This document shows positions 36,601 through 49,800 of a DNA stretch of 64,000 nt, piece by piece. The notes under the pieces were generated by a model. It did not search any database. It saw only the letters and a list, made by a program, of their open reading frames with translations, and was not told the origin of the DNA. Source of the stretch: Sesamum alatum (taxonomy: Eukaryota; Streptophyta; Magnoliopsida; Lamiales; Pedaliaceae). The stretch is from contig JACGWO010000005.1 in the NCBI GenBank assembly GCA_034509735.1, forward strand, positions 35,432,479-35,496,478, in the 5' to 3' direction. Both the position numbers and the translations under genes were made by a program. The stretch's first letter is position 1; every line of letters begins with the position of its first letter.

Positions 36601-39600
36601 TGTTTTCTTTTTGTTCTTTTATATTAAAATAAGTTTCTTCAAGAAAGAAACAGAGATTGCAAGGAAGAGACAAAGAAAAACATATCTTGCAAATCTCTTG
36701 GCAAGTCCCAGAGGTAGACCGTAACTAGACTAATGCCTTGCACCAGAGATAGGCAAGGTCTTTAACTTTTTGTGAAATGCAACTATTAATCAAATAATAG
36801 TCCCCAAAGATACATGTAATTCTTTCCATAATATCATACTCATATGTAATTTGAGCTTTACTGTGAGTGCCGACATTGGAGGGGTATACTGTGTTGATTG
36901 TTTATTTGCTTCCGATCTTTTCAATGAATGTTTGAAGTTTGAACTGATCATTAGACCCAAGTTTAATGCCACTGAAAGAGGTAACTTTACTAGAAATGTC
37001 AAGTAAGCAAGCAACAATCACGATTTACTCAAGTACACATCTACGGAATGTTATATCATATACATCCAAGCAATGCATATTGCGTACCTCCAATATGGGT
37101 CCACGATCAGCACCAAGTAGATGAATCTCATCCAATATCATTAGTCCCACCTAGAAATATTTTCCAGATTGTCAACTCAAACTTTGAAATTCGTAAGATG
37201 ACATAGGGTAATTTTCCAAAAAAAAAAAAAGATGCAATAGTCAATGAAGATACAGCAATAGACAATAAAGGGCAAGGTCAGTTTCACAACATAAACTCCG
37301 AATCCAAGTTCAGAACCTTAGTCAAGGACTAAGACAAGCAAAAAGAGAAACATCTCTTGCCAACTGAAGTGATGCAGAAAAGATAATTCACCTTCTTAAC
37401 ATAGCCACGAGTATGCCAATTACGACTGATACCATCCCACTTTTCTGGAGTAGAAATTATAATGTCGGCTTCTAATAGAGCCGTTAGATCTGGAGTATAA
37501 TCCCCTGTCAGTTCCACCTAATAATGAAGTCACATTAGACTAGTTATACTTCGCATAATTGTGCACAGATGAAGAGGAAAATGTGAGTACCATATGTTTT
37601 CCAAGCCGGGAAACAAGACGTTTCCGCCAATCATTCATCCTTTCTCGCACAAGAGCCTTTAAAGGTGCTATGTAAATGACCTGCACTAATGCAAGATCCG
37701 ATCATCAATAATATCAAAAGAAAGAATCATGCATCGAATGAAATAAGTACACAAGAGGTCGGTTTTAACCCAAACATTTGGCATTACATGAAGTAATGGG
37801 GATGCATAACACAGAAAGGTCCCCTATAAAAGACCACACAAGGCTGGACCAGGCACATAAATAGCTCCATCAATGACTCACAAGTAACTTATTATTTGCT
37901 TGTGCATGTGGGCGAGCCAAATGTATTTGAGCATGGTGCCTATTCCATACAATAGTCACTTACTCTTTAGTCTTTACTGTATATGTTAGATTTCTGAATA
38001 GGACTCTAGCAGGCAGGACCGAGATCCAGTAGAGAGCGAAGAAATGAAAGGAGATTGCATCCCAAAATTAATTCAGTGTATGCCCAGAAGATGCAACCTC
38101 ATGGAGTAAAGTCTGTATCTTGCTCACATATTGCTGTAGCTTCTGGTACCTTACTAACAAGATTAATGCCCTAACAGTGATCTGTCATGAAGTAGTCCAC
38201 CACTCCCCTACTCCAAAAGGAAAGAAAAAAAGAAAAAAAGGAAAGAAAGCACTTTCTGCACTGTGTTAAGTTCTGGCAGACTTATATTGGAGGATACAAA
38301 TCTGAGTTTTGTTAGTAGAGGAGATGATAAAACAAGGAATACCCTATTGTAAAAGTTCTCAGAAAAGTTGGCAGTGCAAATCAGACAAGTAGACCAAGAA
38401 GAGCCAATTGATAAAGCAACATATATCAGAAATCAAGAATGCAATTAAAGCTTGGTTTGATAGCTAGTGGGCCTACACTAACTATGGATCTATAACAAAA
38501 GAGCATTTGCACAACGAAAAGTAGCTGGTTTTGTGGAAAAAACATTTCAGAAATTATATAATGAATCATGCTCAAAAGCTGTTTTTTAGCCAACGTACAC
38601 ATTGATTCACTGTTGAAACATCTAAGTTACCAATCAGATGTATTAAACCTTTTGTCTTCGTATTGCATAATGACCTTGTGCAGCAGTGGGTTACATTCAG
38701 TAAACCCCAACTTTACCGCAAACTGAGTCATTGTTCCAGAAGTAGTTTCCTACAATATGAATCTGTCCTTTGACTCGACTTTTCAAGCAATGACGAGGAT
38801 ATAATTATACTAGTTTCACTTACCTCCCTGTGAGGCGGTCAGTAAGTTAATGGAATCATTAAATGTCTTAGGCCAATAGAATGTCATCGTATTAGTGTGT
38901 AGATATATTTAAATTTGTACATCTTAACTTAGTGCTAAAACAACTACAAAGTATAAAAAGCACCTACACTCAATACTTCAAGCTCAGTGAAGATAGATTT
39001 AACACTCCTCACCCTCAGTAGAAGAACAGACAAACAGCCACCAAGATTAAGATGTCATGAATGTTAAGAATCAGATCTGGGCCGGTGTAAAAATTCAGCC
39101 TAGGCTTATGCTTTAGCAGATCGTACAGGCTGGGAACAGATACCTTGCTTTAATAATTTAAGATTGACAATGACAGTATATCACCAAAGAGAATTTTCAG
39201 AAATTGACAAGGGAGAGAGAGAAGAAGATAAAGAGACCAAGGGTAAAAGGAAGGAATACCTTCATATCCGGCTGAGTATTAAACAGATGAAGCATGGCAA
39301 GCTCAGCTGATATGGTTTTACCACTTCCGGTGGGAGCTCCTAGAAGAACATTGTGGTCTGTATGATATAGTACATGAAAAGCCTGTAACAGGAAAATCAT
39401 GTAAGAAGCAATGAACGAAAAAAAACAAGAAAAAAACCTACAAAAAGAAAGAGCAAGTTCAATAAAAACCTGTGTCTGTATGGGGTTGAAGTGCGTAAAA
39501 CTATACAATGCTTCATAAGTTTCATTTCCAAGTGCAGTCACAGGAAGTGGTTTCAGATCAAGGAGTTCTGTATGACTTGTATGTGCCTGAAGGATAATGT

Positions 39601-42600
39601 TTAGTATTCAAGAATGCCTGATGGCTAAAATCTTTATACACACTTCAAATGAAAATTCAAGTGAATCTGCAAGACAACCTCTGGGAGCGCAAGGTTCTGC
39701 AATGATATTGTGTAGAAAGACTCTGCATGCAACCATGAGTCTGAAATTGCACGAATAAAGTACTGAGGAGGATGTGGCTCAAATATTGGAACAGTGAAGG
39801 ATAGCTTCTGAGGCTCCCCTTTGGCCATCTTCTTTGTTAATGTAAAGAGCTCTGAGTGGTATATATGATCATTCTCAGAATCCTAAAAAAGTGAAATGAT
39901 CAGTCAGTTTCTCAGAAAGCAGAGCTTATCAACTTAAAATTTTAACAAATATAACTAACAAGTTACAGTTCAAAAATTGACATGTAGCGATATCAACTTC
40001 ATGTGAAATGCACCAAGACATGTTCCAAGATACGCAATATTTTATGCATTGACAGATACAAAATAAAATTGATCAGAAATCATCATAGAGAACAAGTTCA
40101 AAAACAAAATAAAATCACTGCCAGAAGCCTGTGACGCCGTGAGCTATATCAGACAATGAACTGAAATCTAAAACAAACCACATGGACAGACAATATCCCT
40201 AAAACAGATAAATAAGTACTTATCTTGACAACTCCTTCCTTTCTATGTCAACTGAAACGTGTCAAGCTGCCCTCGCTACCATATTTGAGAAGTGTTTTTT
40301 CAAATATTATTTCATTTCTTAATCTTTTACAAAATTTAAACAATCCACATTTTTGAACACTCGATGCCATAACAAACCTCTATCCGGTCTCCATCATTTC
40401 CTAGCTCCCTGAGAACAGATTTGACAACTATACTAACACCACTTCCTTAAAATTAATGTCATTGTGCTTTATGCTTCTGTTAACTAGTAACTTCTTTTTT
40501 GAGGATGGCATAACAATATGGTCAAATGATTTTCTATCTGATCCTTGCACAACCCTGAGTTGAAAAATTGATAACCACTAACTAAGTGGAAGCAAGCCTA
40601 AATAGAGAGATAAAACTAGGAGTAATGCCATTCTTAGCTGGAAAATATCAAATAGAAATTGTTGGCTATTTCTGCTGCCCCCTGCAAATGCAACATCAAT
40701 TAATAAATTGGTCTTCATGGAGAGAGTATCTAATTCCCATCCAACACATCATTAAACTACACACAACATAAACACGGTTTAATAAGGCATCGGGGGGAAG
40801 GGGTTCATATACTTGAGGCGTAAGCATGAGACATTACACTCCATAGCTGTCATATTTTTATATTTTTCAAAGTTGAAGTGCTCTCTTCTTTCCAATATTA
40901 TCGCTCTGTTTGAGTCAGCGCAAATTTTGAGATCAGAGTTGAAAAAATAAAAAGTTTTGTATATCTTTATGCTGTTTCCTAAAGAGTAGTCCCACATCAT
41001 TAGTTTAAATAGAAGGATAGCTTTGGGGAAGAAAAGGTTTCATTTTTTAGGAAATGGACCTTTACATTGGGATGTTGGGTGTCCCAAAAAGAAAATAAGA
41101 GCCATTAATTGGGGAGACAGAGAGCAATATTACAAATTTGTAAAAAAAAAAAAACGGAAAAAACAAAATGTTACAAACTAACAGGAGAAAAGACCATGAA
41201 ATGAAAATCAAATATAAAAGGCATACTATAAACAAAAAGTATCTACCTGATAGGTCTTTTCTTAATAGAAATAGAATGAGAAAAGTAAGCGTAGCATATT
41301 ATAGTTTATGGTTCTGAAGATTCACTTTGTAAACTTTTTTCTGCTTCCAGAGACTTGTATTTGCCAAGTGTCAGGTTTATTTTGTCTGTAATTTAATCAA
41401 GAACGGTTGAGTCCTTTTTTACTTGCCAATTGGATATAAGATAACTTCCCAAAGCCTCAAATGGCAGGACTCATCATACTAATTCCCATCTATAAAAATG
41501 TGAGAATGAGAACTCATTAGGACTTTCTATCTTACAAAGAACCAAAAAAACAATCAGCAAGGAAGCACCTCAACTAAAATCCACCAACGCTGTGCAGTAC
41601 CATGGAACCGATCCTTCCAGACGAACTCAGGAGTAATAGTCAAATCAACCTAATATGAAGCCATATGCTGCTTAGTACCACAACTTAAGGATTTACAAAG
41701 TATTGGATCTCTAAAAGAAAAATCAAAATGTTAGCAACTTGTTATTACCTTTAGAACAGTCCTTGTGATTGGACTTACTGTAGCAAATAACTGGACCATT
41801 GGGAAATATCCCAAGTATTGCTTGACCAACTTCAATGTAAAAGGAGGTCAGAATTTGTGCTCAATAAATTGACACAAAAAGGAAATCTAGTCCAAGTCCT
41901 AAAGTAAAAAGAGTAACAAAAGCACCTTTCCTCCAGGTGCATAGCGAATCAAAGCTCCAATGTCTTTCTCCTCCATCTCATATAGGCGGTCTAAGTCCAC
42001 ACCTCTTTCTTCAAGCTTCCTCAGTACCTGAAACGGAATGTAAAATAAGAGCTTGGTCAGAAAATTTAACCTTAAATTACACTAAAATAGTAAGGGTGAT
42101 GTTCAAACTTCTGCTGAAATTTCTCTATCAAATTGTCTGAGCGGATGTTGGTGGGGCCAAACTTGACGATCCACAGCCTTGCAATACTCCAGCATGAAGG
42201 AAGACATCTCACTCCACCCTCTCCGCAAACAAATCTCAAATAAGGCCCGCATAATACGAGCCAAGCTTGAACTAATATATGATGCATCAGAAACTAGTGA
42301 AAAAGTATCAATTGAACCCCTGGATATGTACAACTGCAGGAAAAAAGTTAATTCAAAATCATAGTATAAGGATCTTTTTTTCTTCAAAACAAAGAGTACA
42401 TGTTTAATCAGGTTGTAAGAGCCACCAACCTGAATAAGAATCGACACTTTTCCATGTTTACTTGATGGGCCACCCTTGATTTCCAAAGGACATGTGCGAG
42501 CTAAGGTTTCCAGCTCATTTTGTTCCTCCTCTCGAACAACAATATTTTCAAATTCAGAAGAATGGGCAACCATATCAATCACCTACCAAACAAGAAAAAT

Positions 42601-43810
42601 AAACCACTTGGGTTATCAAAAATGATAAACTTTTATGAGAGAAACATAAAGCAGTGGCATCCGTTGGCATGCACTGCTTGGCCACAGCAACTCTGCTTTG
42701 CAGAAGAAACGAAAGAGATGTGATATGACAATTGAGCCAAGATCATTCAAATATTCTCATCACAAGAGTGCTATTGCTTGTTTTATTTTCTAACCAATTT
42801 TCATGTGGCTATCATTGTAATTCTGACCAATCAAGCCAGCTGTTAACTTGGAGTGCAGAGAACAAAATCCCATCATCCTATAAAAGATGATGGAACGGGC
42901 AAACTAACAAATATATGATTTAGCTTAAATGGTGAAAAATTCTCAGGACTTGCTCAAAGCTGTAAACATCCAAAACAATTTTTTGCCTTCTGAGTCGAGC
43001 ATTTCAAAAATTGTTGAACACATACAACCATAATCTAATCTTTATATTTGGATCGATTACATGGGCATTTCAAAACTATGTATAAGCATCGATGATAAAT
43101 CAACTTCCAGAAGAACATAAGCTTATCGAAAATATTTGAAGGATGTGTAAAGGCAAAAATACATTTTACACTATACAGCATGTTTTCCATTTTAGACTGA
43201 TAGTTACTTCAAAGCATATTTTCACAGAAAAGAAGGTTAGCAAAAGGGCATCTGAAGTTAATACTGAAATTCAAGATATTCTCCACTCTGTCTCCATAAG
43301 TCCAGTTTTATATTAGGCCCTTTTAGCTTATTCATGAACCACAGTGTAAAACTTCATTACTAAGGACTAACTGAACTTTCATCCCAGTATTTCACACTTT
43401 GAAAAAAACACAAAAGAGTATGAATGCAGTACTTGACAAATACAGGAAATACAAAAGTACTACATAAAATAATTATAGAAAGTTTACATAATAAAGGAGC
43501 ATATTGATAAATAGTTTATTAACTTCAATGATGCATTAAAAGCCAGACACGGTGATGAATTACCTCACTATCATTCATGTGGCGTCGCAACATTTCATTA
43601 TAGGTCTCAACACTAGAATATTGAATGTAGAAGTGGCTGGCAATACGACCAAGCTCCGTACAATAAAAGTTTCCACTTTTCTCATCAAAGCGCATCATCT
43701 TTGCCTTGTCGAGAGCACGTGCAGCATCTGATACCAGAGCTCTTTGTTTCAGGCTCAATGAAGGATCTGCAATGACCTGTCATATTTCAAAAGTTAATTT
43801 AACCAATGCA

Positions 43811-43857
<47 letters not shown>

Positions 43858-46800
43858 GTTCCGCGGAGCAAACTTAAATACAATATGGTTACCCTTGCTA
43901 TAACTATGGAATCATGATCTAATTTTTCTAATGTTTATATAGATATTTGTAATGTGGAAACAATAAAAATGGGAATTTTCCTGTTCCCATTCAAAGTGAG
44001 ATGGCAAAAGTTCTGTAACTCCATACAGAGGGCATGAAGGAATGGCACTCCATGTTGTAAAGAAATTGAGAAATTGCAAAAGCAAACTGATTCAGGAGTA
44101 GCATGAGCAGTATCAAGCTTAAGGGGAATTTAGTAAGAAAACGCACTCTCTAGGACCAATGATATCTCAATTGATGTTTATGAGAGCCTATTATTTAATA
44201 TATTCAACATGCCAACAGGGTTCTCCTAAAGCTGTTTGAATTTGTTAATCAGTTTTCTACATGCTTTATTGAGTTCTTCCTGGTCATATTCCATGATATT
44301 TCAAGTCTGAAAACTTATTTGGAACGCAGACGCACATTTAAGCAAACAAGCAGGCCAATTTTGGAGCAATTATGGGGCCACTCAGATTTTCAAGTCCTAA
44401 GAATATGTGCAAACGTAGTATTGTGCATTTCAGGGAGGAATAGAGTGGTTGCATAAGAAATAAATAAGAATCAAAATAATTCTCCTCCCCCCCACCCACC
44501 CCCCCCCCCCCCAAAAAAAAAAAGAAAAAGTAAGGTAACAGATTAATAAATGTTCTAAAAGAAATATTGAAAAATTTAAATATATATTATATACACAGAA
44601 AAGTGAAGATCTATATTATTTAAGTTTTATTTTAAGTGATTTCTTATACTTTGGTTTCCGAAATACTGTTTGATTTGTTTTTGTAAAATAAAGTTTCTTA
44701 AAATATAAACCTAGGAATTCTAGTATTATAGCCAAGGAAGCAAGGCTTGTAATAAGGCTAAAACTGTCACCAAGTTGATTAAAAAGTAAAAGTGGAGTAG
44801 AAGAAAGTAAAAAGTGGAGCTCCAATATCATTACCCATCTTACAGCTGTCCAGACTTACTTCACAAACTTCTTATCATAATACAAGCCATACAAGAGCTA
44901 ACATTAAGGCTATCCATATCACTAGCACATGTAAGAGAAATCTAAAAGTAAACGTAAACTCTAGCCGTCGGAGAACCTTAAGTTTAAGAACTAATCCTCT
45001 TTGTTTGGATTCAAGCAGCAATTTATACCCAAACCAGTTACAATAGAACAAATCATCCAACCAATTAATCATAACCTGCCCCTTATGAATGGATTAGGTG
45101 CAAAGAGCTGGAGTTAGGTCTAATGAAACCCATTTGAGAATTTAAGGCCTTTGAAGGATAATTTCTAGCAAAAACATTAAGCTTGTTAATGAAGCAAAGA
45201 AAATCTAGAAATTAAAAAGAGATCTTTCGATGTGGCTCGGGTAAGCCTCTAGGCAATGAACCAATATCAGAGTCAAGTGACAAATAAAATCTCAGTAAGT
45301 CAAACTGTAGCATGATCTAAGTCTCAGTCCAGAGCATATGTTGTTTGCACATAATTTAACAGAACTGAAATCACTAACTTGCATACCTTGATGATATATA
45401 CACAAATTATCTGATTAGTGAGAACAAATAACTCTAGCTGTTCCATGGCTTCTTTCGTTCTTTTTTTTTTTTATGCCTCTTTTCCTTTCCTTTAAGGGAC
45501 AGGAAGAAGGGCCTCCAAGGGAGGAGCGCAGGGTTGAACAAAATACTTAATAACATAAGAATCACAAGGACAGCGCACAAGTATGTTTGATTATAATAAT
45601 AACAAATACATGAAACTGGAATATACCTCATCCCATCCAATGCCATATGCCAGCGGATTCATTTTCATCCTTATGAAAAGATATGTATACCCTAGCCAAG
45701 CACAAGCTTCCTTAACATTTGTCACAGTGCCCAATGCCACCTCGGCATTTAGGTTGTCTTTCAAGGAGTTGATGAACTGTCAAATAAGATGTAGGAATTA
45801 GGGAAATGTAATATCAATCATAAGTCAAATAAAGTTTTGTGCATCTGTTGGCCACTTGGTCCATTTTACATGAACCAAAGGAACCTGAGGACCAAAGAGG
45901 CAAGAGAATATTGTGTTTCCGTTAGTGAACTGACTCTCGGATGAGAGGCAGGAATGGAATGCTATACCTTTATAATGCAGCTAGGGAACGAGTGACTGCC
46001 TAGTTGGCAGGCACGAGAGGAGCTAACTTCCTTATAGAATACATTAATATGAAACTATATAGACTATCGAGTTAGTTAATTAATGAGTTAACGAGCCGAC
46101 TTGTTTACAAAGGAATGGGGTAATTTCCTGCAGCTGTGTACTAATGTTTCAAATGAATAAGAAACAGAATTTTATAAATAATTACTGGACTAGAAGAAAA
46201 TAACTATAATATGAAGAACCTTCAAACCTTAAGTGAGCTTCTCACTGATCAACCTAGTCCATCACCTGTATTCTTCCTCCAAATTGTATTGAATGTTCCA
46301 CTCTTATTCCCAAGATAAAAAGATGCAATAAGTCTTGTTATCGCATATGCTTGATCTGACTTCATATAAGGGCAAGGCAATCTGGTAATTAACAGCTGTT
46401 GTAAAGTCCATAGGTCTAGGAGGTCAAATTATATCTTAAGCAACCCAAGACAACAAAGATCTTCTATGATTACTTTTGGCATATTTATCAGGAATATAAT
46501 CTTTACCTGTTTCTTTAAAAGCTATCAATCAAAACCCTCCATCTTACACAAAATGAAGTTCGTCAGTTTCTCACTTACTTGTCTCATTGATTCTGAGGGG
46601 ATGAAGAATCTGGTCACAGACTAGGAAGTAAATCCTTGATTATACATCGGACGAGAACAATCTTAATGATTGTACATCTATCATGAGTAATCACCTTTAG
46701 AAAGGGCTATCACCCCTTGGTTCAGATAAATGAAGCCATGTCCAACTTTATAGATGAAAAGAGAAGAGCATCTGTTCATCTTATTTTCACCTATGAACAT

Positions 46801-49800
46801 GACTGCAGAACTGCAATCAATGACATGATGAATCTATAGATCAGTAAATGATTATGCAAGGTTCCTTGCATCAATTAATATCATCCTGCATCTTTAGAAC
46901 TATAATCTAAAACTGCTGGGCTTGATTCTTAGATCTAGGAAATGAATCACTTATCTCAGGTGAACAAACCAACTAATAGGAAATGGCTGAGAGCTCCTTG
47001 TTATCACTCCTTTTGATTAGTCAGGGATATGAAACTATTCTGATTGAACCATGATTTCATTGAGAGTTGTGGATCCCATCAGCTAAGAGGATGTCCCCCA
47101 AAATGCAATCATTATTTTATCAACATGATCTTCAATACATTCAACCATTAATTTTCTTAAAGTTATGATTATTTGACCTAATACAGGATACAAAAGTTTA
47201 ATGTCCACTTCATGAACTAGGCTCGGTTACACTGAAAAAGCAGAATAAAAATTCCAATTTATTTATATGAATATATCAGTCGCTTCTTTATTTTGTTGAA
47301 TTAAGTAAAAGCGCTTTTATTCATGTCACTCGTTTGCAGCTTCATAGGCTTAAAGTTCAGGATTCAACATTACTAATAAATGAAAATCTCAGAGTAAAGA
47401 AGAGACGAGCAATAATTTACCTGACTCTCAATAGGAAGTTGACTCGTCAAAAGTCGCAAATAATAGGCTAATTTGTCGTGCGATGTGATTATAATGCCTT
47501 CGCCACTTTTATCAAATTGCGGTCTTCCAGCACGCCCAAATATCTAGAGAAGGGTTTTTTAACCTCAGAAGAGCATATCTAAGTATTTGACAGAAAATCT
47601 GTAGACCAGCAACCATCAGGCAGATCCTACCTGCATAACGTCAAGCATGCCCAGATCTCGCCACCCACCAGCCTTTGGGTCATATATTTGAGTTCCCTGG
47701 TTTAAAAACATGCATAAACACCATTACAGGGCTCCAAAACAAACTAACAGTTGAGACATTAAAAAAGAGGTGTTCAACTCTAGCAGAAGTGATTGAGTGT
47801 TTTGGTGAAGTTCAAAGGTCAAAAGTTAGTCTACAACATAGGAGGTGAAAATAATCAGACAAAAATCAAATGTTATTTGAGGGGATCAGGAGAGTTACAA
47901 TGCCAAAATGGAACGTTGTTTAAGGACATCACAGAAAGGAAATGGAAGCACTCATTTGCATCAGGAGTAAAATATACACTTGTACTAAGTTAAGGCATCG
48001 TAGAGAGCAGTAATAGTCCTTGATTTCTTCCCCACCCCATTCTATCTGTCCAAGGGGCAGAAGAGTTCATTGACCACTAAAGTTCTTTCAGTTATATTAA
48101 AATCTTTACCTGAGATGAAAATGGAAAAGAGGGAGAGAGAGACAGAAAGAGATGTTGCCGACTTCACAATCAATGACATAGTTTAGAAAGCCAAATGATG
48201 CATGCCAAAACTTATTTTTCAAGGGGACTGGACAAGCATTTCATGGATCCAAGAAAACAGTTCCTCCACAAAACTAGCAAGACAGAAACAGAACGACACT
48301 AGGCAAAGGAAAGGAGACATGATAAGAAGTGAAATGGCATAAGTGCCTATGCTCTCCTTTATAACCATGTCAGATAGCAACAAACATATCAGTAAGGTAA
48401 AATTCAAAGTGGAACCACCTTAATAACCACAGTGTGAGCTGGAAGATTCACCCCCCATGCCAAAGTTGCAGTGCAAACAAGCACCTAACAATAAGAAAAA
48501 TGTACTTTAGAGGAAGAACACTATAAATTCTAAAAGAGATGGGTTGAAAAGTGAGCAACATACCCTTAAAAGCCCCTCAGAGAAGAGTCGTTCCGTCAGG
48601 CCTCTGTCTGACCGTAGCATTCCAGCATGATGGATGCCAACAGCATATTCAAAAAGTTGGACGAGCTCCTTATTTCTGGACTTCAATACCTCCTTCTGAG
48701 TAGCATGAATTAATTCAGAAGGAAGAATATTAGAACAGAAACAATTACTTTACGTAGCAAGGATTTCATATAAACAAAACAATGAAAGTCTCTTGCCTTC
48801 ATAAGTCCCTGCTGAGGATGTGAAGCATTTGTAAAAAGATCGAAGTCCTCGTGTCTTTTAGCCATTTCAACCTGTGCATTATTCCAGGCAATAAGACTAT
48901 AAAGCAGAAGCAATCTATGATCTATATTATAATATGGCGTGCAAGGAGGTCATAAAATGGAAACAATCTATATATTAATTACAGCTTTCTTCCAAATAAT
49001 ACATAACAAATTGCTGCATACATATACTTGCATGTTTGGACAAATAGCATGATATCATCATTGACAAACTTCTTTTATTTTTTATTTGTAGTATGTAAGG
49101 TCCTGTTCACTCTTCAAGATTATATCCAAAAGTATTTAAATTCATCAGGAATGGATTGGATGTTCAGTTACCTACACCAAAAGAATTTCCCTATAAAAGC
49201 ATAAAGAGTTTTGTTCACTAGATTCCACTAGAACTTTACAATTGTATCTCTGATCGCACATATAATGGAGAAATCTCAAAGTAATGTGAACTGAAAAAGA
49301 TGCAGAGGTATAATTGGCGTAGCATTCAGATGTACTTTTCATCAAAACCTACAGCATCTTGCTTTTCATATAACATCCAAAATCATCTCGCATAGTGAGA
49401 ATATTAACTCAGTGGTCATTTTCGTGATGTACCTCCTGTTAATTTTCTATTTCCTGATTCTGGGAATTAAACTTCAACCTAGCAGCAGAACCAGTACAAA
49501 GGTTTCAGAAGAAATCTAGCCTATTAAAGCTGTAAAGGACCTTTTTAACAGATAAATTGTCTAGCATGAGATTAATTGAAATGTAGTGCAATGATTGTAA
49601 TGTACCATACTCTACTTCATTCTAATAATTAGCAAGCCTTATATCTTTTTCTCATTTTCATCTAAAGAGGCTAGATGTTTGTTGGATTATGCTTGTAAAA
49701 ATGTGTTTAGCAGTCCAGTTCAATTTCTTAGTTGGGATAACCCCTCTGACTGTGCATTTTTTCTTTAAATAGTCTGTTAAAACAAATGCAGAAATTTCTT

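Noticed and set aside
40220..40740. MITE-like stretch in a DExH14 intron (CTCCTTCCTTTCTATG at one side, GGAGAGAGTATC at the other)
   Set aside because: The proposed inverted ends match too poorly and no target duplication was found.
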